Origin: Endomicrobiaceae bacterium | GTDB lineage: Bacteria > Elusimicrobiota > Endomicrobiia > Endomicrobiales > Endomicrobiaceae | DNA length: 54,071 nucleotides | NCBI GenBank assembly: GCA_028690485.1 | Contig: JAQVBD010000007.1 | Location: 1 to 54,071 of the forward strand | Reading direction: 5' to 3' | Shown: piece by piece, positions 7,724 to 17,177 of the stretch | How positions within the stretch are numbered: position 1 is the stretch's first letter | How the letters are laid out: the number at the start of each line of letters is the position of its first letter | Position numbers and translations under genes: made by a program | The notes under the pieces: model-generated | Told to the model about the DNA's origin: nothing | The model's database searches: none | Seen by the model: the letters and a program-made list of their open reading frames with translations, nothing else

Positions 7724-10700
7724 ATGTATTTAAAGAAATTAGAACTTTGTGGCTTTAAGTCTTTTGCTGATAAAACTGTTCTCACTTTTGAACAGGGTGT
7801 TTCTTCTATTATTGGACCTAATGGTTGTGGAAAATCAAATATTTCAGATTCTATTCGTTGGTGTTTAGGTGAGCAAAGAGCTAAATCGATGAGAAGCAAA
7901 AATATGCAGGATGTTATTTTTGGTGGGACAAGAACAAGAGCAACAACTGGTATGTCTGAAGTAACTTTAACTTTTGATAATTCTCAAAATACTATTCCAA
8001 TAGATTATTCTGAAGTCGCAATAACTAGGCGATTATTTAGAAGTGGGGAAAGTGAATATTTTATAAATAAAGTTCAGTGTAGATTAAAAGATATTAAAGA
8101 TTTATTTTTAGATACAGGTATTGGAAGTGGTGGTTATTCAATAATTGAACAAAATAAAGTTGAAGAGCTTGTTATGGCTAATCCGGAAATTCGTAGAGAA
8201 TTTTTTGAAGAAGCTGCCGGTGTAGCAAAATATAAGGTAAGAAGAGAAGAAACAATACATAGACTTGAAAAAATTGAAGCAGATATGTCTAGATTGGATG
8301 ATTCTTTAAAAATATATGAAAATCAAATAAAGCAATTGGATATTCAAGCTAAAAAGGCAAAACAATATAAAAAATATCAGGAAGATCTTGCAAAATATGA
8401 AATCGCAGATATAGTAAATAATTTGGCAAGAGGATATGAACAATTATCAATATTAAAAAAAGATTTAGAACCAAAAATTAGGGAATTTGAAACATCAAAT
8501 ACTTTTTTAAATCAGATAGAAGCTGAAATTGAAGATTTAAGGCTTACTCAAGTTGAAAATAATGATAGATATGTGTCTTTAAATTCAGAATTGTCTGACT
8601 TTAAAACATCTATAGCTTTAGCTGATTCGAAAATTGCGAATTTAAGACAGAAAGATTCAGAATTAATTGCAGAACAAGAACGATTAAAAATAGAAATAGA
8701 GGATGCACAAAATAAAATTGTTAAGTATGAAAATGATATTGCTACAATAAATACAAATGATGATGGCATAGAAGATGAAGTTGCAAGACTAAAAGCAGAA
8801 TATTTAGATAAAGAAAATAAATATAATTCTATTAAAGAGCAAATATCAAATTTAGAAAAACAAGAAGATGAAATAAGAAAGAAATTAGAAACGTTAGATC
8901 AAGATAAAGATTCTTTAATTAATTCAAAAACATCTATTTTTCAAGAACAAGCTGATGCAAATGCAGAAGTTGGTTCAATTGATAGAAGTATTATAAGATT
9001 ACAAAGTGAAATAGAACCGTCATCTCAAGAAATAGAAAATTATAAACAAACTCTTTTACAATCTCAGACTTTGCTTGTAGAGTTGGAAGAAAAAGAATCA
9101 TCAACAAAACAAGTTGTATTAAATGTTGAAACTGAGATTGATAGTTTAAAAGAAAAAAGTATTGAATATAGCAAGAAAATAGCAGGTTTAGAAGGCAGAA
9201 TAAGTACTTTAAAAGAATTTGATTCACATGATCCAATAAGAGCTTCAATAAAATCTCTTATGGATTCAGGGTATATAAAAGAAACTGTAAGTAGTATCAT
9301 TTCCCCGGATATAGATAAAATAGAAATAGTTGCAAATGCTTTGGCTGAAAAATTAGATTATTTAATTTGTGCTACTATGCAACAAGCAGAAGAAGCTATT
9401 AAATTTTTACATGATAATAATTTATGCAAATTAACATTTATAGTCTTAGAAAAAATTCCAAATGATATACAGATTCAGCAAAGTGCAGATAATGCAATTG
9501 ACTTGTTTAAATTGTTAAATTGTTCTTCTGAATATGAAAAGGTTGGAAAATTTATATCATCTGGTATTTTTATAAATGATGATAAAGTTTATGGGCAAGC
9601 AATTATTTTTGGTGGTGGAAAAAATATTTCTGATAAACCGGTACTTGTTGAAGAACAGATTAAAAAGATGCAACAAGAAATAGGGTATATTCAACAGGAT
9701 TTGGAGAAAATAAATCAAGAAATAGACAAACAATCTGATATGAAGTTAAATATTAGTTTTGATAATCAAAAAAATTCAAATGAGAAAATTAGAATTAATG
9801 CACAAATAGAAAATTTTAACGAAGTAATAGCTCAAAAAAAAGCAGATATTTCAGATACAGTCAATGAAATTGAAAAATTAAAAAAAGATAAAGAAATTAA
9901 GCAACATATAGCAGATGGTGTAAACGAAAAAATTGCAAATATAGATCAACAACTTATTGATATAGAGACAGAATCAGCTATCCTAAGTGAAAATTTAAAT
10001 AAAGTAGAGTCAGATATTGATTCATTTAGAATTCAAGAAGAACCTTTCCATCAAGAGTATATGCAGCTGTCAGCTTCATTTGAAAGAAGAAAAAGTGATT
10101 TAGAACATAGACAACAGGGACAGCAGTATATTGTTGAAAATATAACAAATCTAAAAGTTCAGATAGAACAAAAAACAAATAGGTCTGCCGAAATTGAATT
10201 GCAATTACAGCAAGTTTTAACTGATCAAGAAACAGAAGCTATCAATATTCAAAAATATAATGAAGAATTAACTCAAAAAGAAACAGAAATACAAGTTATC
10301 TTTTCAAAAAAACAAGAAATCCAAACAAATATAGATAATAAAAGTAGTACTATTCATGAAACTAGAATCAAAGTTGAAGCTTTAAGAGATGAAGTAAGTT
10401 CTATGGAAGGTGATAAAAAAGGTTTTATTGCTCAAAAAGATTTACTGGAAACAAGAATTCGTGAAACATACGGAAAAACATTTGATGAAATAAAAGAACA
10501 ATATCTCGGAGTTGAAGTTAATCGAGAAGAAATAGATAGAATTAAAAAGAAAATGGAGAGTTTAGGACAGGTTAATTTAGCTGCTCAAGAAGAATATGAT
10601 CAACTTTCACAGAGATATAGCTTTATTCAAACACAGCAACAAGACCTATTAAAAGCAAAAAAAGATTTAGAAGAAGTTATCAAGAAAATAAATGAAACAA

Positions 10701-11203
10701 CAATAGAAAATTTTAGAAAAACATTTGATTTAGTCAGAGAAAATTTTAAAACTTTGTATAAAAAATTGTTTGGTGGCGGAGATGCAGACCTTTTATTAAC
10801 AGATGAAAATAATCTTTTAGAAAGCGGTGTCGATATTTTTGCTCAGCCGCCGGGAAAAGTTGTGAAAAACATTTTACAATGTTCGGGTGGAGAGAAAGCT
10901 CTTACAGCTGTTGCATTATTATTTTCTTTCTTTTTAGTTAAGCCTTCTCCATTTTGTATATTAGACGAAGTTGATGCACCACTGGATGATGCAAATATTG
11001 GTAGATATATTAATGTGATTAAAGAATTTGCACAAAAAACACAGTTTTTAGTTGTAACACATAACAAGAGAACTATGGAAATGGCTGATATATTATATGG
11101 TGTTACAATGGAACAGCAAGGTGTATCTAAGATTATATCTGTTAGAATGAATAGAGAAAGTGAAAAAGAAATAGACCAAATCCTTGTACAAAATAATGCT
11201 TAG
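7724..11203 (+). CDS. smc: Chromosome segregation protein SMC
   Basis: ATPase core of the bacterial condensin that loops and compacts DNA with ScpA/ScpB (not in this window). The 1159 residues have the standard order: ATPase head with Walker A GPNGCGKS (31-38), a long coiled coil rich in Glu/Lys/Gln, a globular hinge around residues 500-640 (containing the Gly-rich GGGKNISDKP), the returning coiled coil, and the C-terminal head with signature LQCSGGEKA and Walker B FCILDEVDAPLDDAN. Length and motifs are those of a full, intact SMC. It follows the small membrane protein by 28 bases and is followed after 7 bases by the DUF362 gene, an association whose meaning is unclear. Confidence 0.97.
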   Translation: MYLKKLELCGFKSFADKTVLTFEQGVSSIIGPNGCGKSNISDSIRWCLGEQRAKSMRSKNMQDVIFGGTRTRATTGMSEVTLTFDNSQNTIPIDYSEVAITRRLFRSGESEYFINKVQCRLKDIKDLFLDTGIGSGGYSIIEQNKVEELVMANPEIRREFFEEAAGVAKYKVRREETIHRLEKIEADMSRLDDSLKIYENQIKQLDIQAKKAKQYKKYQEDLAKYEIADIVNNLARGYEQLSILKKDLEPKIREFETSNTFLNQIEAEIEDLRLTQVENNDRYVSLNSELSDFKTSIALADSKIANLRQKDSELIAEQERLKIEIEDAQNKIVKYENDIATINTNDDGIEDEVARLKAEYLDKENKYNSIKEQISNLEKQEDEIRKKLETLDQDKDSLINSKTSIFQEQADANAEVGSIDRSIIRLQSEIEPSSQEIENYKQTLLQSQTLLVELEEKESSTKQVVLNVETEIDSLKEKSIEYSKKIAGLEGRISTLKEFDSHDPIRASIKSLMDSGYIKETVSSIISPDIDKIEIVANALAEKLDYLICATMQQAEEAIKFLHDNNLCKLTFIVLEKIPNDIQIQQSADNAIDLFKLLNCSSEYEKVGKFISSGIFINDDKVYGQAIIFGGGKNISDKPVLVEEQIKKMQQEIGYIQQDLEKINQEIDKQSDMKLNISFDNQKNSNEKIRINAQIENFNEVIAQKKADISDTVNEIEKLKKDKEIKQHIADGVNEKIANIDQQLIDIETESAILSENLNKVESDIDSFRIQEEPFHQEYMQLSASFERRKSDLEHRQQGQQYIVENITNLKVQIEQKTNRSAEIELQLQQVLTDQETEAINIQKYNEELTQKETEIQVIFSKKQEIQTNIDNKSSTIHETRIKVEALRDEVSSMEGDKKGFIAQKDLLETRIRETYGKTFDEIKEQYLGVEVNREEIDRIKKKMESLGQVNLAAQEEYDQLSQRYSFIQTQQQDLLKAKKDLEEVIKKINETTIENFRKTFDLVRENFKTLYKKLFGGGDADLLLTDENNLLESGVDIFAQPPGKVVKNILQCSGGEKALTAVALLFSFFLVKPSPFCILDEVDAPLDDANIGRYINVIKEFAQKTQFLVVTHNKRTMEMADILYGVTMEQQGVSKIISVRMNRESEKEIDQILVQNNA

Positions 11204-11210
11204 GTGACCT

Positions 11211-12371
11211 ATGCTTAAAACTATAATTTCTGCATATTATTGCGATAATTATGATGATGAAGATAATGTACAAAATCTTGTTGATAAAACAATAAAATCG
11301 CTTGGCAATATATCCGATATTATTAAGCCTAAAACAAAAATTTTGATCAAACCAAATCTTTTAAGTGCTTATACTCCAAATCAAGCAGTCACAACACATC
11401 CAACAATAGTCAGAGCAGTTGTCAGATTAGTTAAATCTTTAGGGGCAGTTCCTGTCATAGGGGATAGTCCCGGCAATTTGCTAAAAGGTGTTGAATATGT
11501 TTGGAAACAAACAGGAATGTTAGATTTAGCAAGAGAAGAGCAAGTTGAACTTATTAATTTTGAAACAGCAGGTTCTATAGAAGTTTCTATATCTCATCCA
11601 ACTATAAAATATTTACATATGACAAAAGCATTAATTGATTGTGATGGTATAATAAATATCCCAAAATTAAAAACACATACTTTTATGGGGTTTACATGCG
11701 GAATAAAAAATTTTTATGGCTGTATTCCTGGGGCAAGGAAAATAGAGTATCATAAATTAGCTCCAACGCAACAAGATTTCTCATATTTATTATCAGAAAT
11801 ATATAGGATGCTGAAGGAAAAAGTTTTATTTACACTTGTTGATGGTGTCATTGGTTTGGAAGGAAATGGTCCAAGTTTACATGGCGAAAAAAGAAAATTT
11901 AGTATTATTGCAGGAAGTTATGATACGGTTACACTTGATACATTTATTCTCAATGCATTTGGTGTGAAAAATAATGTTTTTCTTAAACCATTGAAAGAAA
12001 AACAACTTGGGAACACAGATTTGCATAACATTATATTTGTTGGCGATAAATTAACTAAATTTGATTTTAATAATATAAAATTCCCGGTAACAAGAATATT
12101 AAACATGATTCCAAGATGGTTGGCTGTTTGTATAGGAAAATATATTGGTAAATTATTCTGGTTGAAACCTTCTGTAGATAAGGAAAAATGTGTTGTTTGT
12201 TTGCAATGTGTAAGATCGTGTCCTGTAAAGGCAATATCAATAATAGAAGGGAGTATAAAACCTTTCGTTAATAGAGACAAATGTATATCTTGTTTTTGTT
12301 GCCACGAATTGTGTACCCATAAAGCAATAAATATCGACGAGAGTTTTTTAGCAAAAATTTTTATAAAATGA
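11211..12371 (+). CDS. DUF362 protein with C-terminal 2[4Fe-4S] ferredoxin domain
   Basis: A 386-residue protein. The N-terminal about 290 residues match the DUF362 family (motifs KILIKPNLLSAYTPNQAVTTHP, PVIGDSPG, INIPKLKTH, and GIKNFYG). The last about 60 residues carry two ferredoxin clusters: CVVCLQCVRSCPVKA and CISCFCCHELCTHKA. Such proteins are common in anaerobes and are presumed to bind iron-sulfur clusters and transfer electrons or reduce an unknown substrate; no reaction is established. It overlaps the following acyltransferase by 4 bases and follows smc by 7, so it is co-transcribed. The domain assignment is firm. Confidence 0.88.
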   Translation: MLKTIISAYYCDNYDDEDNVQNLVDKTIKSLGNISDIIKPKTKILIKPNLLSAYTPNQAVTTHPTIVRAVVRLVKSLGAVPVIGDSPGNLLKGVEYVWKQTGMLDLAREEQVELINFETAGSIEVSISHPTIKYLHMTKALIDCDGIINIPKLKTHTFMGFTCGIKNFYGCIPGARKIEYHKLAPTQQDFSYLLSEIYRMLKEKVLFTLVDGVIGLEGNGPSLHGEKRKFSIIAGSYDTVTLDTFILNAFGVKNNVFLKPLKEKQLGNTDLHNIIFVGDKLTKFDFNNIKFPVTRILNMIPRWLAVCIGKYIGKLFWLKPSVDKEKCVVCLQCVRSCPVKAISIIEGSIKPFVNRDKCISCFCCHELCTHKAINIDESFLAKIFIK

Positions 12372-13258
12372 AAAAAAATAAGAAAATACAACATTATATA
12401 GAGTATATATCACTTGTAATATTTATGTCTTTATTGCATTTGTTATCTGTTAATTTTGCAAGAAAAATAGGTCTTATCGTAGCAGAAATAGCATTTGTTT
12501 TTATACCTATTAGAAAAAAACATATTATAGACTCTCTTACTATTGCTTTTCCTAATAAAACATCTAGTGAAATAATTTCTATTGCAAAAGATGTATATAA
12601 ACAATTTACAAATACAATTGTTGAAATAATGTTTTTAAAGAAAATGTCGAAGCAACAATTAAAAGAAACAATAAATTTCCAAAATTTATATTTGATAGAA
12701 GATGCAAAGAAAAACGGCAAAGGAGCAATTTTATTATCTGCGCATTTTGGTAATTGGGAACTTCTTGCAATTTCGTTTGGGCAAAGATATCCACTGTCTG
12801 TAATAGTTGCTCAACAAGAAAATCTTTTAGTAGATAAAATGATAGATGATATAAGATCTGGTAAAGGATATAAAACAATTTACAAGGATAATATGGCTTT
12901 TAAATGGGTTTTAAAAGCATTAAAAAGGAATGAGTTTGTAGCAATATTAGCAGATCAAGATGCAGGGAAACAAGGCATTTTTGTTCCTTTTTTTGCAAGG
13001 CAAGCTTCAACTGCAAAAGGGCCGGCTATTTTTGCATTAAGAAGTGATTGTAAAATTTATACATCTTTTTGTATTCGCCAGCCAAATGGCAGATATGTTG
13101 CAACTTTTCAAGAAATAGAAAAACCAAATACAGGTAACGAAGAAAAAGATGTCGAAATTATAATGGCAAAATATAGTGAGATTTTGCAAAAAAATATAGA
13201 TGAAAATCCATCTAGTTGGTTTTGGTTTCATAGAAGATGGAAAACTAAAAAACAATAA
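12368..13258 (+). CDS. Lipid A-type lysophospholipid acyltransferase (HtrB/LpxL family)
   Basis: Inner-membrane enzyme of the late-acyltransferase family that adds a secondary acyl chain to lipid A precursor or a related envelope lipid. The 296-residue protein has an N-terminal hydrophobic segment (about 11-47) followed by the catalytic HX4E motif HFGNWE (His126, Glu131), then LADQDAGKQGIFVPFFARQAS and a C-terminal NPSSWFWFHRRWK, the typical end of the family. Its presence supports a Gram-negative outer membrane with LPS-like lipid. It overlaps the DUF362 gene by 4 bases. Acyl donor and acceptor cannot be read from sequence. Confidence 0.9.
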   Translation: MKKNKKIQHYIEYISLVIFMSLLHLLSVNFARKIGLIVAEIAFVFIPIRKKHIIDSLTIAFPNKTSSEIISIAKDVYKQFTNTIVEIMFLKKMSKQQLKETINFQNLYLIEDAKKNGKGAILLSAHFGNWELLAISFGQRYPLSVIVAQQENLLVDKMIDDIRSGKGYKTIYKDNMAFKWVLKALKRNEFVAILADQDAGKQGIFVPFFARQASTAKGPAIFALRSDCKIYTSFCIRQPNGRYVATFQEIEKPNTGNEEKDVEIIMAKYSEILQKNIDENPSSWFWFHRRWKTKKQ

Positions 13259-13332
13259 TGTCTTGTCAAAATATATTTTTTAGTTTATACTTAAACCATA
13301 GTTAAATATGTTGTTTCTTAAATGAGTTTGTA

Positions 13333-13362
13333 TTGCTTTTATTTGTAAAAATATGATATAAA
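13333..13362 (+). promoter_or_regulatory. Promoter of the hpf-PTS operon
   Basis: In the 131-base gap before hpf, TTGCTT (13333-13338) and TATAAA (13357-13362) lie 18 bases apart. A slightly shifted alternative pair is TTGTAT (13328-13333) with TATGAT (13352-13357), also 18 apart. The ribosome-binding site AAAGGAG precedes the ATG at 13390. No -24/-12 sigma-54 motif was seen. Confidence 0.45.
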
Positions 13363-13389
13363 AATAAGATAAATTCAAAGGAGAATATT

Positions 13390-13938
13390 ATGCAAATTAA
13401 TATTACAGCGAAGCATTTAAAGTTAACAGATGCTATTGATTCTTATGTTAAACAAAAAATTTCAAAAGCAGGTAAATTTTTCGATGGTGATGCTGTCAGA
13501 GCACATGTGATTTTATCTGTTGAAAAGAACAGGCAAATAACAGAAGTAACTTTTTATATAGAAGGGAAAGCTTTTAGAACAAAAGAAGAATCAGAAGATT
13601 TGTACTCGTCAATAGATTTAACAATCGATAAACTATCCAAACAACTTAGAAAACAAAAAGAAATATCAAAAATTCACAGAAAAGAAAATTTAAAAGTAGC
13701 AAAATCAAAAGAAATTAAAGCAGATGTTTTTTCTTATGATACAATGCATGATTCAAGAACAAAAATTGCAGAAATAAAGAGATTTGATGTTCATCCTATC
13801 TCTATAGAAGAAGCTATAATTGAGATGGATTCTTTAAATTACAGAGTTTATATGTTTTTAAATTCTTCTACAGATAAAATAAATGTTTTATATAGAAATG
13901 ATAGTGGTTCAATAGTTATGCTTGAACCTGAATTTTAA
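13390..13938 (+). CDS. hpf: Ribosome hibernation-promoting factor, long form
   Basis: Binds the 30S decoding region in starved cells and, in the long form, drives pairing of 70S ribosomes into 100S dimers. Residues 1-100 are the S30AE/YfiA-type domain (MQINITAKHLKLTDAIDSYV start; basic RKQKEISK helix near its end). A Lys-rich linker follows, and residues 125-182 form the C-terminal dimerisation domain (HPISIEEAIIEMDSLNYRVYMFLN). The 182-residue length is the long HPF class. It heads the carbohydrate-control operon; hpf-ptsN adjacency is also found in the rpoN clusters of Proteobacteria, but rpoN is not here. Confidence 0.94.
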   Translation: MQINITAKHLKLTDAIDSYVKQKISKAGKFFDGDAVRAHVILSVEKNRQITEVTFYIEGKAFRTKEESEDLYSSIDLTIDKLSKQLRKQKEISKIHRKENLKVAKSKEIKADVFSYDTMHDSRTKIAEIKRFDVHPISIEEAIIEMDSLNYRVYMFLNSSTDKINVLYRNDSGSIVMLEPEF

Positions 13939-13971
13939 TGAATATTTAAAATGCCATAGGAGGCTTACCAA

Positions 13972-14430
13972 ATGAATATTATGGATTTTTTGTGCCAAGA
14001 GGCAATTACCGTGGACTTAAAGGCACAAAACAAAAAAGAAGCTATTATTGAGTTGATTGAACTTTTAAAGTCTACAAAGAAAATCAAAAGAACAGATGAA
14101 ATTATTGAAATTGTTTTGGAAAGAGAAAAATTAGGTTCAACAGGTATTGGACAGGGTGTTGCTATTCCTCATGGAAAGACAGATGTATTAAGTGAACAAG
14201 TTGGTGTTCTTGGTATATCAAAAAAAGGCATTGAATTTAATTCATTAGACGGTGAGCCTGTATATATAATATTTTTATTAGTTGGGCCGGTAGAAGTTAC
14301 AGGACAACATTTAAAGGCACTATCAAGAATTTCAAGACTTTTTAAAGATAAATTTTTAAGACAAGCTATAAAAGATGCAGATACAAAAGAAGATATAGTT
14401 AAAATAATCCAACAAGAGGATGCCTATTGA
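13972..14430 (+). CDS. ptsN: PTS EIIA domain protein, PtsN (EIIA-Ntr)-like
   Basis: A stand-alone fructose/mannitol-type EIIA domain of 152 residues. His67 in AIPHGKT is the expected phosphorylation site, and the flanking STGIGQGVAIPHGKT sequence is characteristic of PtsN. PtsN proteins usually regulate rather than transport sugars, with targets such as potassium handling and metabolic enzymes. The ATG has a strong AGGAGG site (13959-13964). It is followed immediately by hprK, the same pairing seen in several Gram-negative groups. The phosphate donor here may be the HPr encoded in the same operon, as no separate NPr is present. Confidence 0.88.
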   Translation: MNIMDFLCQEAITVDLKAQNKKEAIIELIELLKSTKKIKRTDEIIEIVLEREKLGSTGIGQGVAIPHGKTDVLSEQVGVLGISKKGIEFNSLDGEPVYIIFLLVGPVEVTGQHLKALSRISRLFKDKFLRQAIKDADTKEDIVKIIQQEDAY

Positions 14431-15377
14431 TGAAAGTGCTAAATGTTGGCACTTTAATTGAAGAGAAATCTAGTGATTTTAAACTTGAGTTAATTGCAGG
14501 TTCCGGCGGTCTTGAACGTTTGATTACAGTTGCAGATACGAACAGGCCGGGTCTTGCATTTGCAGGATATTTTGACCACTTACCTTATGAAAGAGTTCAA
14601 ATTATAGGTATTGCAGAACATACCTATCTTCAAACATTAACATATGAAAAACAATGTGATATGTTGATGAAAATTTTTTCCCCAAAGCAAGTTCCATGTT
14701 GTATCATAACAAGGTCTTTTAGCCCATTGCCGTCAATGATTGAAATATTTAATAAATTGCAGGTTCCTCTTTTGAGTACAGTTTTAACATCAGCTCAATT
14801 ATTAGGTGATTTAGTTTATTACTTTGATGAAAAATTAGCCCCAACTCAAAAAGTTCATGGTGTATTATCAAATGTTTATGGGTTAGGTGTTTTTATAAGA
14901 GGTAAGTCTGGTATAGGGAAGTCTGAATGTGCATTGGAACTTGTTAAAAGAGGTCATATGCTTGTTTCTGATGATGTTGTTGAAATAACGAAGAGGTCAG
15001 GGCATATATTAATTGGCAAAAGTTCTGGAATTGTAAAACATCATATGGAAGTTAGAGGAATAGGTATAATTGATATAAAAAATATGTTTGGAATAGCAAA
15101 TATTTTAGATGAATCAAAAATTGAATTAGTTATAAATCTTGTAGAATGGAATGATGCAAAAAGATATGAACGTTTAGGTATAGATGAATATTATACAGAT
15201 GTTTTAGGGGTTAATGTTCCTGAACTTACTATCCCTGTTGGTCCAGGTAGAAACCTTGCTATTATAGTTGAAACAGCAAGTTTAAATCAAAGATTAAAAA
15301 ATAAAGGGTACTTTTCTGCCGTAGAACTAAATAATAAAATAATAGCTGAAATGAATGAACTCAAAAATGAAAAATAA
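14430..15377 (+). CDS. hprK: HPr kinase/phosphorylase
   Basis: ATP- or PPi-dependent kinase that phosphorylates HPr on Ser46, and phosphorylase that removes it, linking metabolic state to carbon control. The 315 residues have an N-terminal sensor-like domain to about 130 and the catalytic domain with P-loop GKSGIGKS (158-165), the acid/base SDD segment, and the HprK signature EVRGIGIIDI. I chose ATG 14430 over TTG 14427 because AGAGGA lies 9 bases upstream. It overlaps ptsN by one base. Its substrate, with Ser46 retained, is encoded 7 kb downstream in the same operon. Confidence 0.95.
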   Translation: MKVLNVGTLIEEKSSDFKLELIAGSGGLERLITVADTNRPGLAFAGYFDHLPYERVQIIGIAEHTYLQTLTYEKQCDMLMKIFSPKQVPCCIITRSFSPLPSMIEIFNKLQVPLLSTVLTSAQLLGDLVYYFDEKLAPTQKVHGVLSNVYGLGVFIRGKSGIGKSECALELVKRGHMLVSDDVVEITKRSGHILIGKSSGIVKHHMEVRGIGIIDIKNMFGIANILDESKIELVINLVEWNDAKRYERLGIDEYYTDVLGVNVPELTIPVGPGRNLAIIVETASLNQRLKNKGYFSAVELNNKIIAEMNELKNEK

Positions 15378-16224
15378 TTTTTTAATTATTTCAGGAATTT
15401 CTGGTGCAGGTAAAAGTCAAGTCTTGAATATTTTAGAAGATTTTGGTTTTACTTGCATTGATAATATGCCTTTAGAATTTGTTTTTGATTTTATTGATTT
15501 ATGTAAAAAAGATAGAAAGAAATATAAAAATGTTGCAGTAAGTATTGATATTAGAGCAGGGAAAAATATAAATAAAATAAACGGAATCTTATCTAAATTA
15601 AAAAAAGAAAGGATGAGTAATAAAGTTTTTTTTCTCAATGCAGATGATTCAACAATATTAAAAAGATATTCTGAAACAAGAAGAAAACACCCTTTAGGTT
15701 TACTTGTTAAAGATGGTATTTTAGAAGAAAGAAGAATGATGCAGGTTGTTAAAAATATTTCAGATCAGGAAATTGATACAGCTAATATGACAATAGGTGA
15801 ACTTAAGAATACATTGGGAAAATTAATTGGGTTATCATCTGATAAAAAACAATTACTTTTATCAATAATGTCTTTTGGTTTTAAATATGGAATTGCTAAT
15901 GAGGCGGATATTGTTTTTGATGTAAGATTTATTCCAAATCCAAATTATGTTAGTGGGCTTAAAACAAAAACAGGAAAAGACCTCGCTGTAGTAAAATATG
16001 TTGAGAAACAAAAAGAATATAATAAATTTTTTGATAAAATCTCAAATCTTTTAAAAGATTTATTACCAGGATATATTAAAGAAGGTAAAAGTCAGCTTAC
16101 TGTAGCAATTGGTTGTACAGGCGGAAGGCATAGGTCTGTTGCTACTGCAGAAAAATTAGCAAAATTTTTTATTAAAAACAAATATAAAGTAAAATTATAT
16201 CATAGAGATATAGCTCGTATTTAA
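15355..16224 (+). CDS. rapZ: RapZ/YvcJ-family nucleotide-binding protein
   Basis: A 289-residue P-loop protein with Walker A GISGAGKS near residues 14-21, FLNADDSTILKRYSETRRKHPL (RapZ family motif) and the C-terminal CTGGRHRSVATAEKLA. In Escherichia coli RapZ is an RNA-binding adaptor controlling amino-sugar synthesis; in Bacillus YvcJ is a GTPase linked to competence. The start is uncertain: the ATG at 15367 gives MKNNFLIISG, a more family-like N-terminus, and neither start has a clear ribosome-binding site. It overlaps the end of hprK and lies one base before yvcK. The three genes are often neighbours. Confidence 0.93.
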   Translation: MNSKMKNNFLIISGISGAGKSQVLNILEDFGFTCIDNMPLEFVFDFIDLCKKDRKKYKNVAVSIDIRAGKNINKINGILSKLKKERMSNKVFFLNADDSTILKRYSETRRKHPLGLLVKDGILEERRMMQVVKNISDQEIDTANMTIGELKNTLGKLIGLSSDKKQLLLSIMSFGFKYGIANEADIVFDVRFIPNPNYVSGLKTKTGKDLAVVKYVEKQKEYNKFFDKISNLLKDLLPGYIKEGKSQLTVAIGCTGGRHRSVATAEKLAKFFIKNKYKVKLYHRDIARI

Positions 16225-16225
16225 T

Positions 16226-17176
16226 ATGAAAAATAAGAAATATAAAATAGTTGCTGTTGGCGGTGGTACTGGACTTTCAACCCTTTTGAGGGGGTTAAAA
16301 CATTACGATGTTGATATTACCGCAGTTGTGACAGTTTCTGATGACGGTGGAAGTTCTGGAAGATTAAGAAATGAACTTGGAGTTTTACCACCTGGTGATA
16401 TAAGAAATTGTTTAGTTTCTTTGTCTGAAGAAGAAAGTTTGATGACAAAGTTGTTTAAATATAGATTCCCTAAAAAAGGTGCTCTTTCTAATCATTCTTT
16501 TGGTAACTTGTTTTTAACTGCATTATCTTCTGTATCTGGAGGGTTTGACAAAGCTGTTGCTAATGCCAGTGATGTTTTGGCAATTAATGGGAAAGTATTA
16601 CCAGTTTCACTTGATAATGTTAAATTAAAGGCAACACTTATTAATGGTAAAAAAGTTCAAGGTGAGAGTAAAATATCTAAAAGCAAAAGTGCTATTTCTC
16701 AGGTAGAAATTTACCCTAAGAATGCAAAAGTATCAAAGGATGTTATTGATTCTATTATTAATGCTGATTGTGTTGTTTTAGGACCTGGGTCATTATATAC
16801 ATCCGTAATAGTGAATTTGCTTTTTGATGGTTTTGTGACAGCTTTAAAAAAAACAAAAGCATTAAAAATATATATATGCAATATTATGACTCAAGTAGGC
16901 GAAACTACTGATTTTAATTTGACTGATCATATAAAAGCATTGGAAAAACATTCTTATGAGGGGATGATAGATATCGCTTTAGTGAATAACGGGAAAATAT
17001 CAGTACCAATAGTTAGAAGATATGCAAAAAAATGTTCAGTTCCAGTATATGTTGATAAAAAAAGCTATAATAATATTAAAATATTAAGAAAAAATTTTGT
17101 GTCAAAAACACAATATGCTCATCATGATTTTACAAAATTGGCAGAAACAATTTTTCAATTGGTAAGGGCGAAATAA
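16226..17176 (+). CDS. yvcK: YvcK/CofD-like gluconeogenesis factor
   Basis: A 316-residue member of the CofD-like YvcK family, required in Bacillus for growth on gluconeogenic carbon sources and for cell morphology, and known to bind UDP-sugars. Visible are GGGTGLSTLLRGLKHYD, then VTVSDDGGSSGRLR, and a GDIRNCLVSLS segment. It also has the GPGSLYTSVIVNLL motif and a full-length fold. It follows rapZ by one base and precedes the PTS genes by one base. The combination with hprK and HPr suggests a shared carbon-state control circuit; the precise biochemical role of YvcK is not settled. Confidence 0.93.
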   Translation: MKNKKYKIVAVGGGTGLSTLLRGLKHYDVDITAVVTVSDDGGSSGRLRNELGVLPPGDIRNCLVSLSEEESLMTKLFKYRFPKKGALSNHSFGNLFLTALSSVSGGFDKAVANASDVLAINGKVLPVSLDNVKLKATLINGKKVQGESKISKSKSAISQVEIYPKNAKVSKDVIDSIINADCVVLGPGSLYTSVIVNLLFDGFVTALKKTKALKIYICNIMTQVGETTDFNLTDHIKALEKHSYEGMIDIALVNNGKISVPIVRRYAKKCSVPVYVDKKSYNNIKILRKNFVSKTQYAHHDFTKLAETIFQLVRAK

Positions 17177-17177
17177 C

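Noticed and set aside
11918-12394. 158-codon frame antisense to the DUF362 gene
   Set aside because: It is a shadow of the ferredoxin-type coding sequence; no family features.
13239-13290. Terminator after the acyltransferase gene
   Set aside because: An 11-bp A/T-only stem with a 23-base loop and no T-tract after it is too weak to call.
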